The notes beneath the pieces were generated by a model that was not told the origin of the DNA, made no database searches, and saw only the letters and a list, made by a program, of their open reading frames with translations. This document shows positions 25,569 to 34,661 of a stretch of 64,000 bases of DNA, one piece after another (within the stretch, counting starts at the first letter, position 1; every line of letters begins with the position of its first letter). The DNA is from an uncultured Selenomonadales bacterium (GTDB lineage Bacteria; Bacillota; Negativicutes; Selenomonadales; Selenomonadaceae). Both the position numbers and the translations under genes were made by a program. The stretch spans positions 1-64,000 of the forward strand of contig CAMJRX010000008.1 in the NCBI GenBank assembly GCA_946408355.1, written 5' to 3'.

Positions 25569-25847
25569 ATGGCTAAAGCCAGCAACAAAGCTTACATCTT
25601 TTTTAATTGCGACGCAGATAAAAGCGAGGCGTCCATGAATATTTTCTACAATCACGCCGTTTATAAGGATACAAAGACTTCGCGGAAAAATCTTTGGAAA
25701 AAAGTTAAGGAAGAGTTCGGCGCGGAACGAATTCAAATCGCGGAGGATAATCTTAAAGCCGTCGAATTGGCGATAACTGAAGGCGACCCCGTCGAGGCAA
25801 GCAATCTTATGCAATTCGGCGCGATTCGTGCGGTTGACTGCTATTGA
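25569..25847 (+). CDS. Small conserved-looking hypothetical protein
   Basis: A 92-residue soluble protein with no family I recognise. It starts MAKASNKAYIFFNCDADKS, has a basic middle (SRKNLWKKVKEEFG) and ends in a predicted helix. The ATG at 25569 is preceded by AAGGGAG, with a TATAAT at 25524-25529 as a likely -10 box. Codon use matches its neighbours, so it looks like a genuine gene. It ends nine bases before the NYN/OST-HTH gene, suggesting an operon and perhaps a joint role with that protein. Confidence 0.7.
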   Translation: MAKASNKAYIFFNCDADKSEASMNIFYNHAVYKDTKTSRKNLWKKVKEEFGAERIQIAEDNLKAVELAITEGDPVEASNLMQFGAIRAVDCY

Positions 25848-25856
25848 GGTCTTTTT

Positions 25857-26624
25857 ATGGCGGCAAAAAAAATCGCACTCTTTATCGACGCAGATAACAT
25901 TTCAGCGAGATTCGGCAAGCAGATTATCGAAACTTTGGAAAGTCGCGGCGAAATTTTTATCCGGCGCATTTACGGCAACTGGGAAAAATTTTCTCTGCAC
26001 AGTTGGAACGAGTGCATTTTAAACTTTTCTCTTCGCGCCATTCAGCAACCTGACTACGTGGCAGGGAAAAATGCAACCGATATGTCCTTGACGATTGACG
26101 CAATGGACGTGCTTTATGGCGGCAAAGCGGACGTTTTCGCGCTCGTGTCTAATGATAGCGATTTCACGCCGCTTGCAATTCGTCTGCGCGAAAGCGACAT
26201 AAAAATTATCGGCATGGGCAATGCAAATGTTTCAAATGCTTTTCGTTCTGCGTGCAATGAATTTATCGACCTCGACGCGCCTATCAAAACTAAGTCCTCC
26301 CAATCGCCGCCAAAAAAAGTTTCTGCCGCTAAAAAGTCTTCCGTTCAAATGTCGCTGTTTGCGGAAGAAAAAAATTCTACGGCGTCCAATTCAAAAGTTG
26401 TGCCGATAACTAATAAAAATTTACAACCTCTGCACAACATTTTACGAGAGACGGCGAAAATTTACGGCGACGATAAAGGCTTTGTAAATTTGGGGCAAGC
26501 GGGACATGCTATATCGCAAAAAAATCTTGACATAAAAAGTTCGGGGCATAGCAAGTTGAGCAAATTTATTTCCGCATTCCCCAATCTTTACGAGCTGAAA
26601 GAAAATTCTTATCGTTGCAAGTAG
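25857..26624 (+). CDS. NYN-domain protein with OST-HTH (LOTUS) domain
   Basis: A 255-residue protein. Residues 1-140 are a LabA-type NYN domain with acidic residues in LFIDADN, KNATDMSLTIDAMD and VSNDSDFTPLA. A low-complexity linker rich in S, K and P (about 142-185) follows. The C-terminal part (about 190-253) is an OST-HTH/LOTUS domain, which binds RNA (from LHNILRETAKIY to FPNLYEL). The pairing is known in bacteria and is thought to make an RNA-directed nuclease; its target is unknown. A second NYN protein with a different C-terminus lies 6 kb upstream. Confidence 0.85.
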   Translation: MAAKKIALFIDADNISARFGKQIIETLESRGEIFIRRIYGNWEKFSLHSWNECILNFSLRAIQQPDYVAGKNATDMSLTIDAMDVLYGGKADVFALVSNDSDFTPLAIRLRESDIKIIGMGNANVSNAFRSACNEFIDLDAPIKTKSSQSPPKKVSAAKKSSVQMSLFAEEKNSTASNSKVVPITNKNLQPLHNILRETAKIYGDDKGFVNLGQAGHAISQKNLDIKSSGHSKLSKFISAFPNLYELKENSYRCK

Positions 26625-26647
26625 TGCAAAATATTTTGAACAATCAG

Positions 26648-26676
26648 TAGACAAAAGGAAAAGCGGCGTGTATAAT
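26648..26676 (+). promoter_or_regulatory. Promoter of the PTS IICBA gene
   Basis: TAGACA at 26648-26653 and TATAAT at 26671-26676 are separated by 17 bases. A strong hairpin lies in the 5' leader downstream, and the coding start is 164 bases away. Confidence 0.75.
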
Positions 26677-26687
26677 TTTGAAAATAA

Positions 26688-26735
26688 CTTGCAAAAAAGG
26701 AGGAGGCTCGCTTAAAGGGCTTCCTTCTTTGCAAG
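26688..26735 (+). promoter_or_regulatory. Leader stem-loop upstream of the PTS gene
   Basis: The left arm (26688-26703, CTTGCAAAAAAGGAGG) pairs with the right arm (26720-26735, ending CTTTGCAAG) with one mismatch and one G-U. No T run follows, so it is not a simple terminator. The position, just after the transcription start and about 100 bases before the gene, fits a leader that controls elongation, stability or antitermination, as in other Firmicute sugar PTS genes. The mechanism is inferred. Confidence 0.55.
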
Positions 26736-26839
26736 AGGGGCTACTTAATCACGGCTCCAAATAGAAAAATATAGTGGAAAGGAGAATATTGTTTCACTCG
26801 GAAGAAAATTTTTTGTAAAGAGGTAAGGAGGTTTTTTGC

Positions 26840-29035
26840 ATGAGTGACGGAGGCGGTTCGGCATTTGCCGTAGCGCAACAAATCGGTAAGTCGTTGTTCC
26901 TGCCGATTGCCGTTTTGCCGTTCGCGGGCGTCTTGTTGGGTATCGGTGCATCTTTCTCGAACCCGACGACTATCGCGGCTTACGGCTTGGAGAGTGCTCT
27001 TCACCCTGGCAGTGCGCTATTTAGTTTCATGCTCATTCTTTCCAACGTCGGCGGCGCAATCTTCGGTAACTTGCCGTTGATATTCGCTCTGGCGGTTGCT
27101 CTCGGTATGGCGAAAAAGGAAAAAGGTATCGCCGTTCTTGGCGCAGCAATTTTTTATCTCGTTATGCTTACAACAATTCACGTCTTCTTAGGTCTCGACG
27201 GCTCGATTCACGCTGACGGCTCGATTGACCCCAGCGTTAAAGAAGGCGCGATAACTACAGTTCTTGGTATTACAACTTTGCAGATGGGTGTTTTCGCGGG
27301 TATCGTTACGGGTCTTGTTGGTGCGGAATTGTGCAATCGTTTTTATAAAACCCAACTCCCGCCCGCGTTTTCATTCTTCGGCGGCACGCGCTTTGTCCCG
27401 ATTTCTTGTATGATTTTCGGTATCGTGACTGGCGTTATCATGTATTTCGTTTGGCCTTTCATTCAGACGGGCATTTTCGCGCTTGGCGGCGTCGTTCAAG
27501 CATCGGGTTATTTCGGTACATTCTTCTTTGGTTGCTGTGAACGTGCTTTGATTCCGTTTGGCTTGCATCATATTTTCTACCTGCCCTTCTGGCAGACAGG
27601 TCTTGGCGGCACTGCAGTTATCGACGGTCAAACGGTTATGGGCGCGCAAAACATTTTCTTCGCAGAACTTGCCTCGCCGAACACGGAGCATTTCTCGGTT
27701 GATGCGGCTCGTTTCTTAATGGGTAAATTCCCCTTCATGATGGCGGGTCTTCCGGCGGCGGCGTTTGCTATGTACACCTGTGCACGTCCCGAAAAGAAAA
27801 AGGCGGCTGGTTCTCTGTTATTCTCGGTCGGCTTAACTTCGTTCCTCACCGGTATCACTGAGCCTATCGAATTTACTTTCCTTTTCCTTGCTAAAGAACT
27901 TTTCATGATTCACGTATTCTACGCGGGTTTGTCCTTTGCAACGTGCCATATACTCGGCATTGCAATGGGTACAACTTTCTCCGACGGTTTAATTGACTTT
28001 ATCCTCTACGGCGTCCTGCCTGGTCAAGCTAAGACTAACTGGATGATGATGTTGCCTGTCTTCGCGGTCTACGCCGTGTTGTATTTCGTCACGTTTAAAT
28101 TCTTCATTCTGAAATGGGATTTGAAGACTCCTGGTCGTGAAGCTGACGACGAAGAAATTAAGATGATGTCTAAAGCAGATTATCAAAAAGCTACGGGCGT
28201 TGGCGTTGCTGGCGGCGGCGCAAGTGTAGCTATTGCTAACCTCACACCTGACCAACAAAAATCGGCAACTATTTTGAGCGGTGTTGGCGGCGTCGATAAC
28301 GTCACTGAAATTGACTGTTGCGCGACACGTTTGCGCTTGACGTTGGTTGACGGCTCCAAAGTTAACGAGGCTATTCTCAAGTCCACTGGCGCGGGCGGCG
28401 TCGTTATCAAGGGCAACGCTATCCAAGTCATTTACGGACCGAGCGTCACGATTGTTAAGGCGAACTTCGAGGAATTCGTAGAAGACATTCGCGCCGGCAA
28501 GATTGACCGTTCGATTCTTGAAGGTGCTTCGGGTGGCGGCGGCTCTGCGGCGGCTGAAGAAGAGAAACCCAAGATGAAAGACGCTATCTTTGGTGCACAC
28601 TTAACCGGTCGTATGATGCTCATGAACGAAGTACCCGACGACGGATTTGCCTCGCGTGCAATGGGCGATGGCGTTGCAGTTGAGCCGACTGAGGGCAAAC
28701 TCCTTGCTCCGGCTGACGGCACGATTACGCTTATCTTCCCGACCAAACACGCAATCGGCATGGTTACACCCGACGGCGCAGAATTGCTCATGCATATTGG
28801 TATCGACACGGTTAAACTTAATGGCGAGAACTTTGAAGTTCACGTCACCGACGGTCAAGAAGTCAAGCGCGGCGACTTGCTCGTCACGTTCGACATTGAC
28901 GCAATTCACAAGGCTGGTTATCCTGTTACCACGCCGCTTATCGTCACCAATTCTTCCGCTTATGGCACAGTTCGTCCGCTCAAGACCGGCGATGTCAAAG
29001 CGGGCGCAGATGACTTGCTTGAAGTTCTCGGCTAA
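26840..29035 (+). CDS. ptsG: PTS glucose-type transporter subunit IICBA
   Basis: A 731-residue fused phosphotransferase permease. EIIC (about 1-425) begins FAVAQQIGKSLFLPIAVLP and has about ten membrane segments. EIIB (about 465-545) carries IDCCATRLRL with the phosphorylated Cys494. EIIA (about 575-731) has KHAIGM (His637) and LLMHIGIDTV, whose His652 is the likely phosphoacceptor. It imports and phosphorylates a hexose, glucose or possibly N-acetylglucosamine; specificity is not settled by eye. The ATG follows AAGGAGG at good spacing. A terminator follows, so it is probably monocistronic. Confidence 0.9.
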   Translation: MSDGGGSAFAVAQQIGKSLFLPIAVLPFAGVLLGIGASFSNPTTIAAYGLESALHPGSALFSFMLILSNVGGAIFGNLPLIFALAVALGMAKKEKGIAVLGAAIFYLVMLTTIHVFLGLDGSIHADGSIDPSVKEGAITTVLGITTLQMGVFAGIVTGLVGAELCNRFYKTQLPPAFSFFGGTRFVPISCMIFGIVTGVIMYFVWPFIQTGIFALGGVVQASGYFGTFFFGCCERALIPFGLHHIFYLPFWQTGLGGTAVIDGQTVMGAQNIFFAELASPNTEHFSVDAARFLMGKFPFMMAGLPAAAFAMYTCARPEKKKAAGSLLFSVGLTSFLTGITEPIEFTFLFLAKELFMIHVFYAGLSFATCHILGIAMGTTFSDGLIDFILYGVLPGQAKTNWMMMLPVFAVYAVLYFVTFKFFILKWDLKTPGREADDEEIKMMSKADYQKATGVGVAGGGASVAIANLTPDQQKSATILSGVGGVDNVTEIDCCATRLRLTLVDGSKVNEAILKSTGAGGVVIKGNAIQVIYGPSVTIVKANFEEFVEDIRAGKIDRSILEGASGGGGSAAAEEEKPKMKDAIFGAHLTGRMMLMNEVPDDGFASRAMGDGVAVEPTEGKLLAPADGTITLIFPTKHAIGMVTPDGAELLMHIGIDTVKLNGENFEVHVTDGQEVKRGDLLVTFDIDAIHKAGYPVTTPLIVTNSSAYGTVRPLKTGDVKAGADDLLEVLG

Positions 29036-29085
29036 GTCGTTTAGGTTTTAAAAATTCGAGTGAAAAATATTCTTCCTTAGTTAAA

Positions 29086-29119
29086 AGCCCGTCAACCATT
29101 GGCGGGCTAATTTTGTTTT
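29086..29119 (+). terminator. Terminator of the PTS gene
   Basis: AGCCCGTC and GGCGGGCT form an eight-pair stem around AACCATT, followed by AATTTTGTTTT. Confidence 0.75.
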
Positions 29120-29135
29120 GTTAGGAGGTTTTGTT

Positions 29136-29762
29136 TTGACAACCTATTTAAAAAATGCTTTGATGATAACATTGCTGATTTTTTTTCCGCCGTTCGGTTT
29201 AATCTTTATGTATAAATATTCGACCTTCGACAGGAAAACGAACTTTGCGCTAGCCGCCGTATGTATTGCGTTTTTCGTCTACGCTAACATTTCCGCCGGC
29301 AACTTGGAAAATATTTTCGGTAGTAGTAAAGGTTTTGAGCAGAGTTTGATGACTGAAGAATTCCGAGAAAAATTTAATGCTTCCGCGCAGAAACTTGCAC
29401 CGAATTTAAATTTGGCGATTAATGCGCCGTTGACAGTAGAGGATAAAAATTTTACTTACGAGTTTACGCCGAAATTAAAACTTGTCGGGACGGTTGACGG
29501 CGAGCAAATTACTGAGCTGAAAATTTTTGCCGAACCTAAAACTAAAGATGAATCTTTCCAAACGATTAACGTATTGGGGCTTTTAATCGCGACGCTCAAT
29601 CCCGAACTTGACCGCGACGACCGCAGTGAAGTTTTTCGCGATTTGCGCATGCTAAAGGAAGTTTCGACAGAAGGCTCCTACGATTGGACGACAACTCGCG
29701 GGCGTGTGAAATATTCAGTGCACGCTGACAGCGGCAAAAGTATTTTTACTGCCGAGCTATAA
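29136..29762 (+). CDS. Membrane-anchored hypothetical protein
   Basis: A 208-residue protein with two N-terminal membrane helices (about 8-26 and 35-54, separated by YKYSTFDRKTN), then a soluble beta-rich domain of about 140 residues. No family is recognised. The start is the TTG at 29136, preceded by TAGGAGG; an upstream alternative lies before the ribosome binding site. The soluble domain contains paired strands such as KNFTYEFTPKLKLVGTVDG, suggesting an extracytoplasmic sensory or lipoprotein-like role. It is flanked by terminators on both sides and appears to be a single-gene unit. Confidence 0.65.
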   Translation: MTTYLKNALMITLLIFFPPFGLIFMYKYSTFDRKTNFALAAVCIAFFVYANISAGNLENIFGSSKGFEQSLMTEEFREKFNASAQKLAPNLNLAINAPLTVEDKNFTYEFTPKLKLVGTVDGEQITELKIFAEPKTKDESFQTINVLGLLIATLNPELDRDDRSEVFRDLRMLKEVSTEGSYDWTTTRGRVKYSVHADSGKSIFTAEL

Positions 29763-29785
29763 TAATTTTTAAACTATACAAGAAA

Positions 29786-29820
29786 AAGCCCGCTTCAAAC
29801 TTTCTGAAGCGGACTTTAAT
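29786..29820. terminator. Terminator after the membrane-anchored hypothetical gene
   Basis: AAGCCCGCTTC and GAAGCGGACTT pair with one mismatch around an eight-base loop, followed by TAATTTT. A-rich sequence on the other side would allow use from both strands. Confidence 0.7.
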
Positions 29821-29893
29821 TTTAAGCTGACCAAGAATTAACGTTTTGTGCTTGACGACGTTGAAAAATTTTATAGTCTTATCGCCACATAAA

Positions 29894-30844
29894 TTATCTA
29901 TAAACTCCCAAATCGAATGTAAAAATATTTTCAAATCTATTATTTGACATAACCAATGCAGCTGTTGCCCCTTGACAAACAACTCCAACAAAAGAATTGC
30001 ACATCGACAAAATTACAATTTCTGTTAAGTATTCTTTACCCCGCAAAAAATAATCATTATCTCTGTCGAATTGATAATCCCCCGCACATTTTTTTTCATT
30101 ATAATTATAATATACGTATTCTTTATTTGTTGTAATGCATAGGTCACCAAAAGTATTTTTGAAAGTCTCAACAAATTTATAGTCTTCAGTCGCTAGAAAA
30201 ATTTTGTTGCAATTCCATTCCTTCAGCTTAGTACGAACAGTATCTACAGCTAACGATACGGGGGGGGGGATTTGATGCCATTTGGGTTTTAGAGCAATAT
30301 AATCCGTTCCTCGCAATTTTACACCGAGTACGCGATCATTCTTGGAAAATAACGTTTCCCGAACTGATAAAATTTCTTCCATTATATCGGGTTTTATCAT
30401 TAATAACCCTCTATTAACGAGTTTTAAATATTTAATTAGATGATCATGGTTTCGATTTTTAAAAAGAGCGGGGTTTATAAGTGAAAGGCTTTGGCTGGAA
30501 ATCCAATCTAAATTACCCAAAATTACATTTTCTCCATTATAAGCCTCCTCAAGTCCGATGCGCAGTGGTTGCTCAAAATAATACTCCCAAGCATTTTCTT
30601 TACCAAATTTTTCTGGTGGCAAATAACCACTTTTATAATTTTGCACATCTACTACAGGAAAATATCCCTTTGAAAGCGCGTAGTAAATGTATCCTGCAGA
30701 AATGAGATATATACCTAAAAGTCCTTTATTAATACGATGTATAGGACGAACTATATAATAAGTCGGCTTGCTGGGGTCGCCTTTTTTGACATAATGCTCT
30801 TCTATTTTCAGGTCAATTAAACTTTTGTCAATCAAATAAATCAC
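29894..30844 (-). CDS. Putative fucosyltransferase-like glycosyltransferase
   Basis: A 316-residue protein. LGVKLRGTDYIALKP near residue 170 and IFLATEDYKFVETFKNTFGD near 215 resemble the peptide-O/alpha-1,6-fucosyltransferase (NodZ/FUT8-like) GT-B fold, where HxRRTD and the LATDD strand bind GDP-fucose. Here the first motif reads KLRGTD, so the match is partial. It probably decorates a surface glycan. The gene is more AT-rich than its neighbours and stands alone, which suggests acquisition by transfer. Codons at 30260-30269 form ten consecutive C on the coding strand (I-P-P-P). The start at 30844 is followed by the glycolytic operon on the same strand. Confidence 0.6.
   Translation of the reverse strand: MIYLIDKSLIDLKIEEHYVKKGDPSKPTYYIVRPIHRINKGLLGIYLISAGYIYYALSKGYFPVVDVQNYKSGYLPPEKFGKENAWEYYFEQPLRIGLEEAYNGENVILGNLDWISSQSLSLINPALFKNRNHDHLIKYLKLVNRGLLMIKPDIMEEILSVRETLFSKNDRVLGVKLRGTDYIALKPKWHQIPPPVSLAVDTVRTKLKEWNCNKIFLATEDYKFVETFKNTFGDLCITTNKEYVYYNYNEKKCAGDYQFDRDNDYFLRGKEYLTEIVILSMCNSFVGVVCQGATAALVMSNNRFENIFTFDLGVYR
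30260..30269. repeat. G10/C10 homopolymer inside a glycosyltransferase gene
   Basis: Ten consecutive G on the plus strand, read as C on the coding strand. It encodes the end of an Ile codon and three Pro codons. No comparable G/C run is seen elsewhere in the window. At this length such tracts slip during replication in many pathogens. The frame shown here is intact. Confidence 0.9.
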
Positions 30845-30907
30845 TTCCTTAGAAAGGCGGGCGACGACTCGGTAACAGAACCGCCGCCCTAAAAATTTTT
30901 CCAGTAT

Positions 30908-32443
30908 TTATTTCATGGTAACGAGAGGTTTACCGGTCATTTCAGCGGGAATATCCATGCCAGCGAGCGCTAAGAGTGTCGGTGCAACGTCGCAAAGTGC
31001 ACCGTCTTTAACTTCCGCAACGCGGTCAGAAACGACGATAATCGGCACGGGATTTGTTGTGTGCGCAGTGAACGGCTCCTTAAGTTTGTAGTCGAACATT
31101 TGATCCGCGTTGCCGTGATCAGCGATAATGACGACTTCGCCGCCGATTTTCTTCATGCACGCCACGAAAATGCCAACGCACACATCAACGGTTTCGACAG
31201 CTTGAACTGCCGCCTTCATAACGCCGGTATGTCCAACCATGTCACCGTTCGCGTAGTTCAAAATTATGAAGTCGTATTTTTCGGAGAGAATAGCCTCAGC
31301 AACTTTAAGCGTGACAGTCGGAGCACTCATTTCCGGCTTGAGGTCATAGGTTGCAACTTTCGGAGAGGGGACGAGAATTCTATCTTCGCCCTCGTAGGGT
31401 TCCTCGACGCCGCCATTAAAGAAGAATGTCACGTGAGCATATTTTTCCGTCTCGGCAATGCGTAACTGCTTTAAGCCAGCCTTGCTAATCGTTTCGCCTA
31501 AGCCGTTCTTGACACTTTCGGGCGGATAGGCAACGTCAACATTCAAGCCTTCCTCGTATTGTGTCATAGTTGCAAACGGAATACCAACAATTTCTTCGAC
31601 ACGCGGGAAACCGTCAAAAGATTTATCGGTAAAGGCATGCGTCAATTCGCGGGCGCGGTCGGGGCGGAAATTGAAGAAAATAATTCCGTCTTTCTCGCCA
31701 ATACCGGGATAATCGCCAATAACGACAGGATTGACAAATTCGTCAGTAACTTTTGCGTCGTAGGAAGCTTTAATCGCAACGTCGGAGGCGGGTTGTTTTG
31801 GGGCGTCAGCTTTAGCAATGGCGTCGTAAGCCTTCTGCACTCTGTCCCAACGTTTATCTCTGTCCATTGCGTAGTAGCGTCCGCTGATTGTAGCAATTTG
31901 TCCCGCGCCAATTTCTTTAATCTTAGCCTCAAGCTCGGCAAGATATTCAGCGGCAGAACTCGGAGGAACGTCGCGTCCGTCAAGGAAACAATGTACATAA
32001 ACTTTTGCGACGCCTTTTTTCTTAGCAAGTTGCAACAAGCCGTAAAGGTGCTCGGTGTGACTGTGAACGCCGCCGGGTGAAACTAATCCGAACAGGTGCA
32101 ATGCGCCGCCGCTAGCCGTAACTTTATCAATGACGCCGACGAGGGCTTTATTCTCGAAAAAGTCGCCGTCACGAATTGCCTTAGTTATCTTCGTCAGCGG
32201 CTGATAAATAATTCTGCCCGCGCCAATGTTCATGTGTCCGACTTCGGAGTTGCCCATTTGCCCATCGGGAAGTCCAACGAATTCGCCCGAAGCTTGGAGC
32301 TGTGCATTTGGATAATTTTTCGTGAGTTCGTCGAGGACGGGCGTATTGCCAACTTGAATCGCGTTGAAGTTGTCGCGGGCGTTGCCGATTCCCCAGCCGT
32401 CCATAATGATTAAGCAAATCGGCGCGTGTTTAATTTTTGCCAT
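30908..32443 (-). CDS. gpmI: 2,3-bisphosphoglycerate-independent phosphoglycerate mutase
   Basis: A 511-residue glycolytic enzyme converting 3- to 2-phosphoglycerate using two manganese ions. The N-terminus is APICLIIMDGWGIG. The phosphoserine is in MGNSEVGHMNIGAGR, near residue 62. SPGGVHSH, FLDGRDVPP, ISGRYYAMDRDKRWDR and VIIADHGNADQM carry further metal and substrate ligands. The length is usual. I chose the ATG at 32443, nine bases after AAAGGAGA; a GTG at 32452 is too close. It is the last gene of a leftward gap, pgk-tpiA, gpmI operon. Confidence 0.95.
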   Translation of the reverse strand: MAKIKHAPICLIIMDGWGIGNARDNFNAIQVGNTPVLDELTKNYPNAQLQASGEFVGLPDGQMGNSEVGHMNIGAGRIIYQPLTKITKAIRDGDFFENKALVGVIDKVTASGGALHLFGLVSPGGVHSHTEHLYGLLQLAKKKGVAKVYVHCFLDGRDVPPSSAAEYLAELEAKIKEIGAGQIATISGRYYAMDRDKRWDRVQKAYDAIAKADAPKQPASDVAIKASYDAKVTDEFVNPVVIGDYPGIGEKDGIIFFNFRPDRARELTHAFTDKSFDGFPRVEEIVGIPFATMTQYEEGLNVDVAYPPESVKNGLGETISKAGLKQLRIAETEKYAHVTFFFNGGVEEPYEGEDRILVPSPKVATYDLKPEMSAPTVTLKVAEAILSEKYDFIILNYANGDMVGHTGVMKAAVQAVETVDVCVGIFVACMKKIGGEVVIIADHGNADQMFDYKLKEPFTAHTTNPVPIIVVSDRVAEVKDGALCDVAPTLLALAGMDIPAEMTGKPLVTMK

Positions 32444-32617
32444 TCGTAGCACTCTCCTTTAACAAGTTAAAAATTTACTATTTGCAATTTCCACGTTGAG
32501 AGATTTTATCCTGCGTTGTTTAAGCGGGTTATCGAATATTTTGTTAAAGAAAAGCCGCCTCTGTCGTAACATTGGCGGCTTAACTTATCCTTTACCTAGT
32601 CAAGCAAAAATTTTCGC

Positions 32618-34555
32618 TTAGAAATTAACAATCGCGCTGAAGTCAGCAGATTTAAGGCTTGCGCCGCCGACCAATGCACCGTCAACGTTGGGTTGTTGCA
32701 TAAGGTCTTTAATCGTCGCAGGTTTAACGGAGCCGCCGTATTGAATGCGAATTGCGTCCGCCGCTTCTTGACCGAATTTCTTAGCAACACATTCGCGAAT
32801 AGCTTTGCAGACTTCTTCAGCCTGATCAAAGGTCGCAGTCTTGCCGGTGCCAATAGCCCAAATCGGCTCGTAAGCAATGATGAGTTTCTTAACTTCTGCG
32901 GGTTTGAAACCGTCGAGGTCTTTGTCAATCTGTCCAACGACGAAATCAATATAGTTGCCCGCCTCGCGAATTTCAAGGGATTCGCCACAGCAGATAATCG
33001 GGGTAATACCAGCATTGAACGCAGCCTTAGCGCGTTTGTTGACGCCCTCATCAGTTTCGCCAAAGTAATCGCGGCGTTCGCTGTGTCCAAGTACGACGTA
33101 ATCAACATTAATCTCGTTGAGCATGCCGGTTGAAATTTCGCCGGTGTACGCGCCTTTGGGTTCCCAGTGTACGTTCTGCGCGGCAACATGAATATTTGTG
33201 CCTTTAACCGCATTAGCAACCGCGGCAAGTGCAGTAGCAGTCGGAGCGACAACAACGCGGCAATTTGCATTCTTAACGAGCGGAATCAATTCTTCAACGA
33301 GCTTGACGCCCTCTTTAATGGTATTGTTCATCTTCCAGTTGCCAGCGATAACCGGGGTGCGTCCTACGCCGTCAATCGCGTCAATGCCAGGCAGAACTTT
33401 GCCTTCGAGATATTCGAGGGTTGCGCCGCCGCCAGTAGAGATGTGCGAAATCTTCTTGTCAAGTCCGGTCTTCTTGAGAGCCGCAATCGAGTCGCCGCCA
33501 CCGACGATTGAAATTGCGCCTTTTTCCGTCGCGTCAGCAACAGCTTTAGCAACTGCGAGCGTGCCTTTTGCGAAGTTGTCAAATTCAAAGACGCCCATAG
33601 GTCCATTCCAAATAATCGTCTTCGCGCCTTCGAGAGCCTTGACGTATTCTTCGGAAGTCTTTTCGCCGCTGTCAAGCCCCATCCAATCAGCTGGGCACTG
33701 GTCAACGGGAACAGTTTTAAACTCTGCATCAGCCGCAAATTTATTAGCAATAACGAGGTCAACGGGCAGAACGACTTTAACGCCTTTTGCCTCTGCTTTT
33801 TCGAGGAGAGATTTAGCGAGTTCGACTTTATCCGCCTCAAGGAGGGACGTGCCGACTTCGTAGCCTTTAGCCTTGTCGAAGGTGTGAGCCATGCCGCCGC
33901 CGATAATAATCGTGTCAACTTTGTCAATCATGTTGCTGATAACGCCGATTTTGTCGGAAACTTTTGCGCCGCCGATAATGCCGACGAACGGGCGAGCAGG
34001 ATTTTCAAGCGTCTTGCCGATATAGTTAATTTCCTTTTCCATGAGGAAACCGGAGGCAGTTTCGAGGAAATGGGTAATGCCGACGTTGGAGGCGTGAGCG
34101 CGATGAGCCATGCCGAAAGCGTCATTAACAGCAATGTCAGCGAGTGCGGCAAGTTGTTTCGCGAATTTGGGATTATTTTTCTTTTCTTCCTTGTGATAGC
34201 GAAGGTTTTCAAGCAAAAGAATTTCGCCAGGTTGAAGTTCAGCGGCGGCTTTTTCTGCGGGTTCGCCAATGCAATCTTCAGCCCATTTAACTTCCTTGCC
34301 AAGAATTTCAGCGAGTTTTTTAGCAATGGGTTTAGTGGAGAATTTCGGCTCGCGAGCTTCGGTGGGTCTGCCGAGATGGCAACCGATAATGACAGCCGCG
34401 CCTTGTTCAAGCAGATAATTAAGAGTCGGGAGCGTCGCGTCAATGCGTTTGGTGTTGGTGATATTTTGGTTTTCGTCCATAGGAACGTTGTAGTCGACGC
34501 GAAGGAATACTTTTTTACCCTTCAAGTTGATGTCGCGAATATTTTTCTTATCCAT
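32618..34555 (-). CDS. pgk-tpiA: Bifunctional phosphoglycerate kinase / triosephosphate isomerase fusion
   Basis: A 645-residue fusion in one frame. Residues 1-395 are phosphoglycerate kinase: [44 protein letters not shown], and [11 protein letters not shown] ending [13 protein letters not shown]. After a linker of about ten residues, [11 protein letters not shown] starts a complete triosephosphate isomerase: [12 protein letters not shown] (catalytic His), [11 protein letters not shown] (catalytic Glu) and [16 protein letters not shown] fusion is known from Thermotoga, where both free PGK and fusion forms are made. The ATG at 34555 follows GGGAGG. It is the middle gene of the glycolytic operon and gives the two enzymes in equal amounts. 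Confidence 0.95.
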   Translation of the reverse strand: MDKKNIRDINLKGKKVFLRVDYNVPMDENQNITNTKRIDATLPTLNYLLEQGAAVIIGCHLGRPTEAREPKFSTKPIAKKLAEILGKEVKWAEDCIGEPAEKAAAELQPGEILLLENLRYHKEEKKNNPKFAKQLAALADIAVNDAFGMAHRAHASNVGITHFLETASGFLMEKEINYIGKTLENPARPFVGIIGGAKVSDKIGVISNMIDKVDTIIIGGGMAHTFDKAKGYEVGTSLLEADKVELAKSLLEKAEAKGVKVVLPVDLVIANKFAADAEFKTVPVDQCPADWMGLDSGEKTSEEYVKALEGAKTIIWNGPMGVFEFDNFAKGTLAVAKAVADATEKGAISIVGGGDSIAALKKTGLDKKISHISTGGGATLEYLEGKVLPGIDAIDGVGRTPVIAGNWKMNNTIKEGVKLVEELIPLVKNANCRVVVAPTATALAAVANAVKGTNIHVAAQNVHWEPKGAYTGEISTGMLNEINVDYVVLGHSERRDYFGETDEGVNKRAKAAFNAGITPIICCGESLEIREAGNYIDFVVGQIDKDLDGFKPAEVKKLIIAYEPIWAIGTGKTATFDQAEEVCKAIRECVAKKFGQEAADAIRIQYGGSVKPATIKDLMQQPNVDGALVGGASLKSADFSAIVNF

Positions 34556-34661
34556 TAGAAAACCTCCCAAAAAAATTTAAGCATAAACGGAAACGACCCG
34601 GCTCAACATTTCAGAAGAGCCGAGCCGCTAAAAGTCTTAACCGTGTTCAGTTGCTAATTAA

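Noticed and set aside
32596-33270. Long minus-strand frames (up to 224 codons) overlapping the pgk-tpiA fusion and gap regions, and similar plus-strand frames of 335, 224 and 221 codons
   Set aside because: They are shadows in other frames of highly expressed glycolytic genes with biased codons. Their proteins have skewed composition and no motifs.
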